In this document: positions 26,042 through 36,542 of the stretch, piece after piece
Numbering within the stretch: position 1 is the stretch's first letter
Layout of the letters: every line of letters starts with the position of its first letter
Source of the DNA: a virus
Length of the DNA: 40,265 nt
Virus record (IMG/VR): IMGVR_UViG_3300023202_000211
Location: 1-40,265 of that record
Direction: 5' to 3' (one strand)
Position numbers and translations under genes: made by a program
The notes under the pieces: model-generated
Databases searched by the model: none
What the model was told of the DNA's origin: nothing
The model's input: the letters and a program-made list of their open reading frames with translations, nothing else

Positions 26042-29000
26042 ATGGCAAGGCAACGAACTGTAAACGACATCGTTCTCAGCATTCTGGATTATTACAGAAC
26101 TGCACAACCACAACTTGATTTGAAGCCTGGTCAAGTTGCCCGCGATTTGCTGGTTGATGGTCCAGCTGTTCAGATCGCTAGATTGTATGAAGAGCTTCTG
26201 CGTGTGCAGGATGCTCAATCACTATTTCTGTCTCTTGGATCTGACCTGGATGCCATCGCATCTAACTATGGTGCATCCAGGCGTCAGGGTTCTAAAGCAA
26301 CGGGAATTGCTCTTCTCACCTTTAATGAGATCGAGGCGGATATTCCCATTAACTCTGGAAGTATTGTCACAGCCGCTAATGGGGCCTCTTTCACCGTCAC
26401 AAACTCCCGTACAGTGTCTGTGATATCTAAGAACACCTACCGAGCTACCGCTTCTAAAAACCGCGCAGCGCTCGATTTCGTGGGCATAGATGATGAATTT
26501 GCGGTGGAGGTAACAGTAGAAGCCACCATTACAGGTTCTGCTGGTAACATTTCAAGATATTCTTTGAATAACACTACAATTCCTGGTGTATCTGGTGTGA
26601 CCAATCCTGCCTCTTTTGGTGGAGGCGCTCCAGCCGAAACAGACTCTGTATTCAAGCGCAGAGTTCTTGGTATTTTCAGCGGTGCAAATACCGGAACTGA
26701 GACTGGTTATGTAAATACAGTCTTAGCAGATCCAGATGTTATTGATGCCCTTGTGGTAGGTCCTGGAGATGTGCTCATGACCCGTGATGGAACTGAAGTG
26801 TTCACGGCCGAGGATGGTACGCAAACTATCATTTCAGAAGGGCCGGGTGGTAAGGTAGATATTTTTGCCTACGGGTTTCGCCTCACCGAGATTCTCGACT
26901 CTTACATATATTTCGATCAGTCCAATCAGGATGATCCAACAGACATCTCCAATGACTTTGTACTTGGTCAGATTGATGGGGACGAAAATAAAACCGTTGC
27001 AAGAAAGCGCATCGATAACATCGCCGCGAATGAGCTTCCAAACCAACCGGTTACTAATATCCTCAATGTAACAGGATCTTCATCAGGCTCAAACTTTGTA
27101 GCAAGATCTGTAGACTCTCTGGGCAGAGTCTCTGGTAACTACCAGCTTGTATTTGATGATGGAGTATATGCCGGATCTCCATGGGGATTTGATCGTCTCC
27201 GATGGATTGATGATCGTATTAGAGATCTTCCCGAGGATATTACTAAGGGCAAGTTCAACTCACAAGACAGTACTGGATTTGTTGATGTTACACGAATTGG
27301 AAACATTACTCAAAACCTTACTGTTCAAAATGAAAATGCACAGGTTGCGGCAAATAACCGTTCTAGTATTCAGCTAGCTCATAAACCAATTAACTCTGTA
27401 AGCCGTGTGTTTAACCAAACCACAGGTGAGAGGTATGTTGTATCTAATCAGAACCCTGATGGTGGAGATAAGAATACAACTGGACGTATTACTATCTCCG
27501 GTTCTACTTTACCAGCAGTTTCTGACATTTTACAGGTAGATTACATTTGGGAGTTTGATTACGATCCTAACTGGGATTATGATAACCGAGTTAACTCCGA
27601 TAACATTCGTGATGCGGTGGATTCTATTGATTGGGGTTATTCAAATGATGTTCGTCGTGAGGAATCTACAGTTGTCGCGGCCGGAACTCAGAGAACCATC
27701 ACAGTCACTCATCCGGTAAATGCCGTAGTGAGTGTTAACACCTTTGAAGAAGAGTCAAATGGGGTTATTACTCTTGTAGGTGGTCGTCTTGCTGTGGTTG
27801 TAGCTCAGCAAGTTGTAGATGTCATTTCTGTTGTTCGCACCGGAGATGGGGCTGACCTTTATAATACTGGTGAAGATGATGGATCCTTCAGTTCATTCAC
27901 AGTATTTTTACCAACAGATACTATTGCAGAAATAGGCGACATTGTAGATGTTAGGTTCAATTCTGAAGATAAGTTTGTAGTTAATGATGTAAGTGGATCT
28001 TTTAGTGGAAGTGTGATTACTCTTCCAGCTACCACAGATGCAATAGCTGGTACAATTGTAGAGGTGAATTATCTTGCAGATATTCGTCAGCTTGTTCCGG
28101 CCACAGCAATTTCTAACCTTCCTGTTTTTAGAGACGGTAATGGTTTCCAAAACAGTTCTGATACTGGGTTTGGCACCCAACCAACAACACATATTTATTC
28201 TTCCGGAACCACCATTGAGCGTAACCTAAGAAGAGCACCATCTAGATTGAAGATGACCATTGCAGGCACCATCTCTCCTGGTGTTCTTACTGTTGCCGGA
28301 ACCTCATCTCAAGGTATTTTTGACGGTGTGTTTACAGCTAGCGCAAATGGTTTGACCCATGATTTGTCGTCACTTATTCGATCTGCTCTTGGCCTTAATA
28401 GTAACGAGTCTATTCCTTCTAATGTAGAGATGATTAGGCTTTCTAGCTTTGAGAGGGTTCAGGTAAATGGAGGTGAAGTCATAGCTGTTGAGCAGGAGTT
28501 TGATGTGTTTGGTTATGAGATTCGTAACAATGACTTTGTAAAGCGAGAAGCGCTAAGAAACACAGCACTTACTCCAACACAGGTAACCCTACCAAGTACA
28601 CTGACTAATACTGAAAACTCACCATCTATCGGGGAGTCTTTCAGAGTAACATTCTACATTGGAACAACCAATGATACTGAAAGTATTTCTTTCAGCAAGA
28701 GCGGTTCGCTGTCAACTCAGAAAATCTTTACATTCGCGGACTCCATCTCAATATCCAGCGGTTTTACTTCAGGATCCTCACAGTCTGCTACGTTGACAGT
28801 TACCCCTCAGAATCAGCCAGCACAGGGATCTAGGTATACATCACTTTACGATTATCTAGCCCCAAAACCAAATGAGAGAATTTCGATTCGATATAACAAG
28901 AATCAGGCGATCACTGACAATACCTTCGCCATTGAAAGAACACGCCCAATTGGAGCAGATGTTTTAGTGAAGGGAGCGGTACCAATTCTGGTCAACATCA

Positions 29001-29281
29001 CTCTGGTTATCGTTGTTAATCAGGGCTTTGAAACTTCAAGTACGGTGGTTGCACAAAACGTTCAAGATGCTGTTACTAACGCCCTCAATACGAACACTCT
29101 TGGAGCTATCGTTGACGAGTCTGATTTCATCAATGTTGCTTACGGTGTGAGCGGTGTGGATCGAGTAAGATCTACACAGTTTAATGTAGACGGGGAAGTT
29201 GGTAGGGTGCTTAGCATCTCAGCAGGAAAGAACGAATACGTTCAAGCGAACGTTGTGACTATCGAAGTTGAAGAGAGATAA
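26042..29281 (+). CDS. Baseplate wedge protein, gpJ/gp6-like
   Basis: 1079 residues. The N-terminus is characteristic of baseplate J proteins: helices ending ARLYEELLRVQDAQSLFLSLGSDLDAIASNYGASRRQG, then a beta domain (INSGSIVTAANGASFTV), then GSAGNISRYSLNNTTIPGVSGVTNP and the conserved ETDSVFKRRVLGIF segment. The C-terminus (residues about 950-1079) again matches the family: ADVLVKGAVPILVNITLVIVV, VQDAVTNALN, and the final GVSGVDRVR strand. J/gp6 dimers form the iris-like ring that opens at contraction. The middle 500 residues are an insertion of repeated beta modules not present in P2 J (about 300 residues), as in large myoviruses. The stop overlaps the next start as TAATG. It has no DGY. 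Confidence 0.85.
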   Translation: MARQRTVNDIVLSILDYYRTAQPQLDLKPGQVARDLLVDGPAVQIARLYEELLRVQDAQSLFLSLGSDLDAIASNYGASRRQGSKATGIALLTFNEIEADIPINSGSIVTAANGASFTVTNSRTVSVISKNTYRATASKNRAALDFVGIDDEFAVEVTVEATITGSAGNISRYSLNNTTIPGVSGVTNPASFGGGAPAETDSVFKRRVLGIFSGANTGTETGYVNTVLADPDVIDALVVGPGDVLMTRDGTEVFTAEDGTQTIISEGPGGKVDIFAYGFRLTEILDSYIYFDQSNQDDPTDISNDFVLGQIDGDENKTVARKRIDNIAANELPNQPVTNILNVTGSSSGSNFVARSVDSLGRVSGNYQLVFDDGVYAGSPWGFDRLRWIDDRIRDLPEDITKGKFNSQDSTGFVDVTRIGNITQNLTVQNENAQVAANNRSSIQLAHKPINSVSRVFNQTTGERYVVSNQNPDGGDKNTTGRITISGSTLPAVSDILQVDYIWEFDYDPNWDYDNRVNSDNIRDAVDSIDWGYSNDVRREESTVVAAGTQRTITVTHPVNAVVSVNTFEEESNGVITLVGGRLAVVVAQQVVDVISVVRTGDGADLYNTGEDDGSFSSFTVFLPTDTIAEIGDIVDVRFNSEDKFVVNDVSGSFSGSVITLPATTDAIAGTIVEVNYLADIRQLVPATAISNLPVFRDGNGFQNSSDTGFGTQPTTHIYSSGTTIERNLRRAPSRLKMTIAGTISPGVLTVAGTSSQGIFDGVFTASANGLTHDLSSLIRSALGLNSNESIPSNVEMIRLSSFERVQVNGGEVIAVEQEFDVFGYEIRNNDFVKREALRNTALTPTQVTLPSTLTNTENSPSIGESFRVTFYIGTTNDTESISFSKSGSLSTQKIFTFADSISISSGFTSGSSQSATLTVTPQNQPAQGSRYTSLYDYLAPKPNERISIRYNKNQAITDNTFAIERTRPIGADVLVKGAVPILVNITLVIVVNQGFETSSTVVAQNVQDAVTNALNTNTLGAIVDESDFINVAYGVSGVDRVRSTQFNVDGEVGRVLSISAGKNEYVQANVVTIEVEER

Positions 29282-32200
29282 TGGCTAATCTTAGGATCCT
29301 AGACATAAATGCAGCAGACAGCAGAACAATCAAGGTCAGATTCTCAAGTGAACTGGCTAAAGATATAGGTGCGTCTAATGTAAGGATTGTTTCCGAGGTT
29401 GTTAATGTTCCAGATGTACAGGTTGAGAACGTTTCTTCTATTCAAGATATTCTCATCATTGAAACGCTTCCTCAAACACCATATGTTCGTTACAAAATTT
29501 TCTTTGAAAGTACAAATGCTGTTCGTTTCCGTAGCCTAGACGAAACCTCATTCCTTGTTGAAGATGGGCGTTCAAATACTGCTAAGATTATTGGCGCTGA
29601 GAACGATTGGAATCCAACTCGATCTGAGTTTGTTGGGTATCTTGGTGGACAACAGGGTGTCTATGACCTTTCAAGAGAAACAAAGGTTCGCTCCATCATT
29701 AACAACCTTGCAGATCTTATCAATAAGGGTCGTTGGGATGTTCGTCAGGCAAAGACTGCAAACTATCTTGAGTTGGAAATCAAGGATGAGCGCAAAACTC
29801 GTAGATTTGGACCATGGGATCGTCTTAATCAAGAAGGTGCTTTTGAGGTGAATCGTGTTGGCCTTACCCCAACAGACGAAAACCTTCCTGGAGTAATTGA
29901 ATTTGATAGCTTCCCAAATGAACCCATTACTTTACAAAGAGAAATTGTTACATCTGAAACGCTTGTTCTTGGAGTTGGCTCGGGAACATATGAAAACCTC
30001 ACTCTTACAGTAAATCGTAAACCTGTTACTAAGCTAACCGCTGTTCAAATTAGGTATGAAAACGGAGACATATTCAATTATGACATTCGTTCTTTCGGAT
30101 ACCAGATTCAAGACCCACAGTATGATCCATCATTTGGTCGTAGACTGATCACTCTTGGTGAGGATCAATTTAGACTCAGTGCAGAGCTTGCTGAGGATCC
30201 TTCGTTCAACCTCCCAGGCGGTGGGGACCAGATTGTCGTCAGCTATGAATACAAATCTCTTGGTAGAGTTATCGACTCCGACTCCGTTACTGTTACAGAG
30301 GTAATTGAACAGGTGCGTGAAGCAGCACCAGCACTAACCACCATGTTCTCCCTTGAGGCTCCTATTGTCACCTCGGGAGATTCTATCCCAACATCAGGTG
30401 GAGTTACCTTCTTAGATCCATATTCCGTTACTCCATTCAAGAACACTCACCCAGCATTCTTGCGTGAAATTCCTTTCCGTGAAGGAGGTCTTCCAGGCCG
30501 TGCCGGAGAATATTCTATAGACTACTCTACAGGTCGTGTCTTTGTATGGGGAGCTGAAACCAATGATGGTACTGGAGTTTTCCCTCCAGCAATGACCTAT
30601 AATTACCGAAAGACCTACATTCCCAACCTGGACTACACTTACGTTCCAGAGTTTAGAGATTTGGTAGCTTCTCCTTTGCGTGAGCTTATCGGTAAAAATG
30701 CTAAAATCAATTATCTCTTTGAACAGACACTTGTTCCTGATGTAGATTACATTGCCAACGTACATGTAGAGAGCCAGAACGAACGCATTGAAAATCGTCT
30801 TGCGTCTTTGGACTCATTGTACACACAAAACTCTCCAATTACCAATGTTTTCCGCATTTACAACGAAACAACTGGAGAGCTATACAACCTAAGAAGGTTC
30901 ACCAACAATCGTGTGTATTTTGATGCGAGGACTCCTCCAAGAATTAGTGATGCCACTCGTGAAAGGGCCACCTTCCATGTTGAAGGGAATGAGCCGCTGA
31001 TCTTAGAGCGTGAGTTTGTGAATGTTCTGGGTACTAGAGTGTTCATGTTCCGAGTTCAAAACCAGAATATCATCTCTACTACTGAAGATGTTATTGGTAG
31101 TAGTTATAATTCAAGTGCTGAGTTTAGTCAAACAGACATTTTTACTCAAGAACTATACTACGATGCACAAGAACTAACAGAGGAAACCAACACCAACCGA
31201 TTGATGGTTGGTCAGTATCAGATAAACTATCGTGAAGGTATTGTTTATGTTGGTGTTACACCCGGTCAACTACTTAATGTAGGAACTATCTCCTACAGGA
31301 TACCAACCATTGATCCAAAAAACCCACATGTGGTTTCTGTTTCGGATGTTTACAACTCTATCAATGCTAACTTTGGACCTTCAAAGGTATTGGACTACGA
31401 CTCTTTTGGTGAAGATCAGATTGTTCCAACTCCAACGTTGCTAGACTTCTCTGATGAACGTTATAGAATGAACGATACAACCAACCCTCTGATTGTTTTT
31501 GATGATCAGATTGTGGTTGATGATGACATCAAAAATGTGCGAGGCATATATGATGCTTTCGACCTAAACAACAGCGATGCTCCAACTAACTTTGCAGAGG
31601 CATCTACTTTTGAAGCAAATGTTATCACGCTTGATAATGTAGGAATTACCAAGACTGTCACTACAATTGTAACCGCTGGTCTGGTTATTACAGTTCCTTT
31701 CATTTCTCCTGGTATTGTCATAGGTACAGCACAAAGCGTAATACGTTCATCTGATGAAACGCAGCTGCTTGATGGTTATGAAAGCATCACTGGAAACACC
31801 ATTACCCTTTCCGGAACGTCTGGGGCTGTTGTAAGTGATGTTGTAGAAGTTATTTACACGGTTGTTCTAAACAGCGCATCCACTCCTATTGTTGATTACA
31901 ATCGTGGAGATTTCTTTGTAGATTACTCATACCTACTTGATGAGATTTTGGTGTCTTATGAGTGGGGTGACAATGTCATTGACTTCCGACAGAGCAACAC
32001 ACTTGAGGAAAATGACATTTACTATGTTACTTACTCTGTAGGTGCGCTTAGAAATTCTCTGCTTGAAAACTTTGGTTCTCTCGTTCGGGTTGAAGAGCTT
32101 CAAAACTTTGATGAAGAGTTAGATAGAGAGATTTATCGAGACATCTTGCAGGGTGCTCTTCAAACATTCACTCAGGGTCCAACTATCCCTGCAATGAAGC

Positions 32201-35200
32201 AGCTGATTGCTCAAGTTACGCAAATTGAACCGCGCATTGTCGAGGCCGCTTTCTGGTCACTTGGAGTAAGCTACTTAGAAAAGGTCACCTCTGAAGTGCT
32301 TGGTGCACCTTATTTAACAGTTGGGTGTTTTGATCAGGGTCTCGCAGTGCGCAATGCCGGAGACGGGGTAACATTACCAATCTCTAACAACCTAAGACTA
32401 GAAGAGGGTACTCTGGAGATGTGCCTTATTCCAGATTGGGATGGTATCGACAACGATGCAGATCTTACATTTAGAATACAGAAAGACGGCTATCTCCTAC
32501 CAAGTACAGATGTCTACATTGGAGCGAGTTCTTTCAACCCAACATACAACAAAGAGGGTGAATTCACCATCAGCCGTTTGGACGCCAAGTCCCCAGAAGG
32601 TCTACCAGCCCTTATTTTCACTCAGACGGGCATCTTTATTTACTACGATCCGGACAACAAGCAGTGGAAGATGTTGGCAAAGGATCGTCCGGGGCCAAAT
32701 GGTTCAGTCTATTCTGGTAACGTCACCTCCTCTGGTGAGTTCTATGATGTAAAGTTCATCCCATCTTTGGGGGAGCTTTCAGACGTACTTCGTTCCGGTA
32801 TAGGAACCCTTGAATTTGAATTTCATCTAGATGGTTACGACGCCGCATCTCCAGACGGATATGACGGCTATGATGGCTACGTCATTCCAGGCTTCTCATT
32901 CGATGGAATTCAGTTCCTTTCTGATAACAAGCACTACTTTTTTGATTTTGGCACGAACGAATACCAGAACCGTTTTTCACTTTACAAAGATGGTAAGGGA
33001 TACCTTGTCTTTGAGGTGTGGGACCGTGGTGGCTTGGGCGCAATCAAGCCAGATAGAAGATCGGTTTATCAGGTGAGCGCTGACATCCAAGATTGGATGG
33101 CGGGGCAAGAATATGACATAGCTATTTCTTGGGTACTAAACTCTGCAGACAGAAGAGATGAGATGCATCTTTATGTTAACGGGTTTGAAACACCTAACCT
33201 AGCGCGTTACGGTAACGTTCCATCAGTGGCTAGTACAAACCGATTCAGAACAGTTGTTCCAGAGCAGGTTGCTGGTGTCGTTGCCAAGAACTCTATTGTT
33301 GGAAATGACCTCGTTACTGCTCAAGGATCGGATACTGTTAGCTCTGCAAGTACAAACTTCTCTGGTGCTGGTATTTCGATAGGGGATACTATTGAAATTC
33401 TTGAACAGGGTTTCATGACGTATGTGATTTTGGGCATTTCAGGTAATGAGCTGACCCTTAATATGCCAATGCCAGCAACCCTAACAAATGCAAGATTCTC
33501 TGTGAATCCGGTAGAGTTCATTGTAGGTACAGAAATTGATGTTTACAAGAATATTGGCGTATTTGTAACAGATGGAACAACTGAAACAGAAATTCCTGGA
33601 ACAAGAGCTAGTATTCCGTCTTACTCAATTGAGCGCAATACCCTGAACCAGCGAATTCTTAAGGTTTTAGGCAACATACAAACCGGAGATCAGATTCTCA
33701 TTAAGACCTTTGGTTTGAACCACCGACGCTGCAGAGATGATGTTTATCTTTGGAGCCAAAAAAGCCTGTTGAAGACAGCCTTACCACCGCCAATTAACTT
33801 GGATGATGTAGTTGTCAAAACCATAGTTCTTCCGTTAACACCAATTGGTCCGGACAATGCAATTCTTGTAGGTTCTAATTTTGAAGCTACAATTACAGAT
33901 GGATATACACAACCATCTAACCCTCTTGAAGGTCGTAGATTAGAGATTCGTGTTACCGGATCTAACACTGACTTTAGCACTCCCGTTGAAGTAACACTTA
34001 ATGGAGATTCTTCTGGAGGTGCGTCCGAGACTATTACATTCTCTGCACCAGGAAAAAAGACCACTGTAAATAAGTGGCGTGTTGTTTCAAGTGTTGATGT
34101 ACAGGTTACACCTATCGTTGACACGATGGATGCTACTGCTATTGAAATCAAGGACGCATACTCTATTACAGAGCCCGCTGGTAATATGATGTACCCAGTC
34201 ATCAGGTTCTCTTATAGAACTCAAGCAGGGCTTGATCTACAGGGTGATGGTGGTCCAATTCTAGCAGACCCACAGGGATACTTCCCAGCCTCTGAGATTG
34301 GAAACCTTCTAGAGATCTCAGATCCTCCAGCGGTAGCTGGAATTTACAAGATTGAAGATCGTCTAGACAACAACACCATTCGTGTTGACAGGAATGTGGG
34401 CGCAGCATTCAGCTCTGGTGACTATGAATCCTTCAATGTAAGTATTGGGCGTTCTGGTTTCCAGAACGGATTCTTCTTTTTTGAAATGGCAGGGTTTACA
34501 AACATGCCATATGAGCTTCCAGCGGGCTATTATGAGTTTGATTATGCATCTTACCTTGAGGTGCCGTTCGATCCTCTTTGCCAGGTAGGAATAATTGGTA
34601 ACGACATTACTCTGCAAAAGCCGGCAAAGGCTGTAATTGATGAATTCCGTATCTTGAACCGTCAACTTACAGACACACGCATTGGAGAAACTATTTCCCT
34701 CAATGAGCAGTCTATCACAACAGGCGCTACTAAGTTCGGACCTTTCGAAAAGGACCAAGACACATTAACATTGTTCCATTTCGAAGAACTTCCACCTGTC
34801 AATGATGCTGACTTCTACAAGTTCGCTAACAAGGAATACGTCCAGTCTGGCGAGTCTGTGAACTCAAGATTTGGACACTCCATTGTGGTTCGTGATCGTG
34901 GTCTTGTGTTTGAAAACAGAGGGCGTTTGGATACCTCCAATGAGGGTCTTATCGAAATGTGGATCTCACCACGGTTTGATACTTACAATGATCCGGTAAT
35001 TAGGACTTACTTTGATGCTGCAGCGAATACGGTTGAAGATGTAGTAAGCCTGACCAAGGGAAGGGTGCGGGTTTCTCGTAGAGCAAGCCAGGTTACATAT
35101 GTTCGTCTTGAGGGTGATACTAACTTACAGGGTACTGACTTCTTCAATGGCGGAACCATTGATGATGATGGAAGAACTTTGATTCTTAACACGCCACTTC

Positions 35201-35958
35201 CATTTCAGAACACACCAGTTCGTGTAGCTTATGTACCTACAGGGGTTCAGGGTGACAGAATTAACATCACGAAAGATAGAGAAGGGTTCATCGCATTTAC
35301 GGTTACTGCCAGTGGCAAAACATACCAGACACGACAGCCTATTTTTTGGCCTCGCGATACCTGGCATAGAATCAGGGCGTCATTCAAATTCAACCGTCCT
35401 GATAACAAGGATGAGATTCGTCTCTTCGTTGATGGCGAGGAGAGAGGATCACTTCTTTTCGGTGCCGGAGATCTTGTGTTCGGGCAAGGCCTTATTTGGG
35501 GTCAATCAGCCGTAGGTGGTGTGACAGATCAGATCTACACAGCTGATATAAACTTCTTAGACACAGTGACTCAGTTTTCACTTGGTCAGGATTTCGCCGG
35601 GAACTTCGGAGCAGAGGCACGATTCGATAACGTAAAACTATCAAATAGGTCCATTGAACCATTACTTATTGCAGGTCAGCCAAGAGACGTTTACTTCAAC
35701 ACAGTCAAGGATTGTATCTTCCCATCTATTGATGATGCCTTTACTACCTTCTTGTTTGATTTTGATCAATTCGTAGAAAAAACCGAAGATTTCGCTGTTA
35801 TCCGCGATCCTGCCTTTGGCATTTTCAACTTTGACATCGATATCATAGACTCTTTCAGCATAGTGACAGGGGATCCAAGGGTCCAAACTGTACTGGAAGC
35901 CTTAATAGATGCCCTAAAGCCAGCTGTTTCGAAGGTTGGCATCCAATACGTAAAGTGA
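29281..35958 (+). CDS. Giant baseplate/tail protein with two concanavalin (LamG)-like regions
   Basis: 2225 residues, TAATG-coupled to the J-like gene, the position of P2 gpI or T4 gp7-type wedge proteins. Around residues 935-1010 a helical segment (ELDREIYRDILQGALQTFTQGPTIPAMKQL) resembles the gpI-type wedge core. Two related lectin-like regions follow. The first begins near 1038 (EGTLEMCLIPDWDG), contains DEMHLYVNGFE near 1300 and closes near 1800 with VIDEFRILNRQL. The second begins near 1880 (EGLIEMWISPRFDT), contains DEIRLFVDGEE near 2045 and ends near 2130 with FDNVKLSNRS. Such jelly-roll domains bind or display carbohydrate, so surface contact is likely. Seven DGY tripeptides occur, four within residues 1184-1200. 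The closing region resembles other wedge C-termini only weakly. It is probably the largest wedge protein here. Confidence 0.7.
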   Translation: MANLRILDINAADSRTIKVRFSSELAKDIGASNVRIVSEVVNVPDVQVENVSSIQDILIIETLPQTPYVRYKIFFESTNAVRFRSLDETSFLVEDGRSNTAKIIGAENDWNPTRSEFVGYLGGQQGVYDLSRETKVRSIINNLADLINKGRWDVRQAKTANYLELEIKDERKTRRFGPWDRLNQEGAFEVNRVGLTPTDENLPGVIEFDSFPNEPITLQREIVTSETLVLGVGSGTYENLTLTVNRKPVTKLTAVQIRYENGDIFNYDIRSFGYQIQDPQYDPSFGRRLITLGEDQFRLSAELAEDPSFNLPGGGDQIVVSYEYKSLGRVIDSDSVTVTEVIEQVREAAPALTTMFSLEAPIVTSGDSIPTSGGVTFLDPYSVTPFKNTHPAFLREIPFREGGLPGRAGEYSIDYSTGRVFVWGAETNDGTGVFPPAMTYNYRKTYIPNLDYTYVPEFRDLVASPLRELIGKNAKINYLFEQTLVPDVDYIANVHVESQNERIENRLASLDSLYTQNSPITNVFRIYNETTGELYNLRRFTNNRVYFDARTPPRISDATRERATFHVEGNEPLILEREFVNVLGTRVFMFRVQNQNIISTTEDVIGSSYNSSAEFSQTDIFTQELYYDAQELTEETNTNRLMVGQYQINYREGIVYVGVTPGQLLNVGTISYRIPTIDPKNPHVVSVSDVYNSINANFGPSKVLDYDSFGEDQIVPTPTLLDFSDERYRMNDTTNPLIVFDDQIVVDDDIKNVRGIYDAFDLNNSDAPTNFAEASTFEANVITLDNVGITKTVTTIVTAGLVITVPFISPGIVIGTAQSVIRSSDETQLLDGYESITGNTITLSGTSGAVVSDVVEVIYTVVLNSASTPIVDYNRGDFFVDYSYLLDEILVSYEWGDNVIDFRQSNTLEENDIYYVTYSVGALRNSLLENFGSLVRVEELQNFDEELDREIYRDILQGALQTFTQGPTIPAMKQLIAQVTQIEPRIVEAAFWSLGVSYLEKVTSEVLGAPYLTVGCFDQGLAVRNAGDGVTLPISNNLRLEEGTLEMCLIPDWDGIDNDADLTFRIQKDGYLLPSTDVYIGASSFNPTYNKEGEFTISRLDAKSPEGLPALIFTQTGIFIYYDPDNKQWKMLAKDRPGPNGSVYSGNVTSSGEFYDVKFIPSLGELSDVLRSGIGTLEFEFHLDGYDAASPDGYDGYDGYVIPGFSFDGIQFLSDNKHYFFDFGTNEYQNRFSLYKDGKGYLVFEVWDRGGLGAIKPDRRSVYQVSADIQDWMAGQEYDIAISWVLNSADRRDEMHLYVNGFETPNLARYGNVPSVASTNRFRTVVPEQVAGVVAKNSIVGNDLVTAQGSDTVSSASTNFSGAGISIGDTIEILEQGFMTYVILGISGNELTLNMPMPATLTNARFSVNPVEFIVGTEIDVYKNIGVFVTDGTTETEIPGTRASIPSYSIERNTLNQRILKVLGNIQTGDQILIKTFGLNHRRCRDDVYLWSQKSLLKTALPPPINLDDVVVKTIVLPLTPIGPDNAILVGSNFEATITDGYTQPSNPLEGRRLEIRVTGSNTDFSTPVEVTLNGDSSGGASETITFSAPGKKTTVNKWRVVSSVDVQVTPIVDTMDATAIEIKDAYSITEPAGNMMYPVIRFSYRTQAGLDLQGDGGPILADPQGYFPASEIGNLLEISDPPAVAGIYKIEDRLDNNTIRVDRNVGAAFSSGDYESFNVSIGRSGFQNGFFFFEMAGFTNMPYELPAGYYEFDYASYLEVPFDPLCQVGIIGNDITLQKPAKAVIDEFRILNRQLTDTRIGETISLNEQSITTGATKFGPFEKDQDTLTLFHFEELPPVNDADFYKFANKEYVQSGESVNSRFGHSIVVRDRGLVFENRGRLDTSNEGLIEMWISPRFDTYNDPVIRTYFDAAANTVEDVVSLTKGRVRVSRRASQVTYVRLEGDTNLQGTDFFNGGTIDDDGRTLILNTPLPFQNTPVRVAYVPTGVQGDRINITKDREGFIAFTVTASGKTYQTRQPIFWPRDTWHRIRASFKFNRPDNKDEIRLFVDGEERGSLLFGAGDLVFGQGLIWGQSAVGGVTDQIYTADINFLDTVTQFSLGQDFAGNFGAEARFDNVKLSNRSIEPLLIAGQPRDVYFNTVKDCIFPSIDDAFTTFLFDFDQFVEKTEDFAVIRDPAFGIFNFDIDIIDSFSIVTGDPRVQTVLEALIDALKPAVSKVGIQYVK

Positions 35959-35962
35959 GCTT

Positions 35963-36542
35963 ATGACTATCCGTAATGATATTGGAACAATTTATGTTAT
36001 AACAAACATAGTGAATGGTAAACAATATGTTGGTCAAACGTGGTTTAATATAAACATTAGACTTAAACAACACTTAAGACAAAAAAAGATGTGTAAAATT
36101 AGCTCGTGCAATTCAAAAGTATGGATCCAAAAATTTTTCAATAAAAGAAGTTGATAAAGCGCACACTCAAGAAAAATTAGATAATTTAGAAAAACTATAT
36201 ATCAAAAAACTTAACACTGTGACTTGTGGATATAATTGTACTGATGGTGGTCTTGGTGGAAGATTACAACCTGAAGTTATTGAAAAAATTAGAGCTTCAA
36301 GACTTGGCAAAAAAGCTTCAGATGAAACAAGAAAAAAGATTAGCATTAATAATAAAGCTGGGCAACTCCATGTTAGAAAAAAGATGTCACAATCTAGTTT
36401 AACAAAAACAGATGACACAACAAAATCTAAAATTATGAAATTGTTAAAGCAAGATATGACTCAGCAAATGGTTGCAGATTTTTTGGGAATCAGTCAATCT
36501 TATGTAAGCAGAATAGTTAATGGAAATAGGAGAGCGCTGTGA
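35963..36542 (+). pseudogene. GIY-YIG homing endonuclease, disrupted by a one-base frame change
   Basis: Read across a frame change at the A7 run 36081-36087, this encodes about 193 residues. The first frame gives the GIY-YIG core (GTIYVITN, KQYVGQT, and IRLKQH with the catalytic-type Arg). The second frame continues LARAIQKYGSKNFSIKEV, NLEKLYIKKLN (catalytic-type Glu) and CGYNCTDGGLGG. A NUMOD3-like DNA-binding segment follows (SRLGKKASDETRKKISINN), then a helix-turn-helix (QQMVADFLGISQSYVSRIV). The first frame alone stops at 36152-36154. The gene is much more AT-rich than its neighbours, a sign of transfer. One A too many would explain the break: real mutation, sequencing error, or slippage on the homopolymer. 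It sits free-standing between two tail genes, and its stop overlaps the next start as GTGA. Confidence 0.85.
36528..36532 (+). promoter_or_regulatory. Ribosome binding site deciding the GTG start at 36539
   Basis: AGGAG lies six bases before GTG 36539, inside the last codons of the homing endonuclease. It supports GTG as the start of the 996-residue gene and shows that the inserted element supplies the translation signal for its downstream neighbour. Confidence 0.7.

Noticed and set aside
36082-36088. A-AAA-AAG slippery heptamer in the correct phase inside the homing endonuclease
   Set aside because: A -1 shift there enters the wrong frame and meets UAA at 36094-36096. The intact protein needs +1 (or -2), so programmed -1 shifting does not explain the split.
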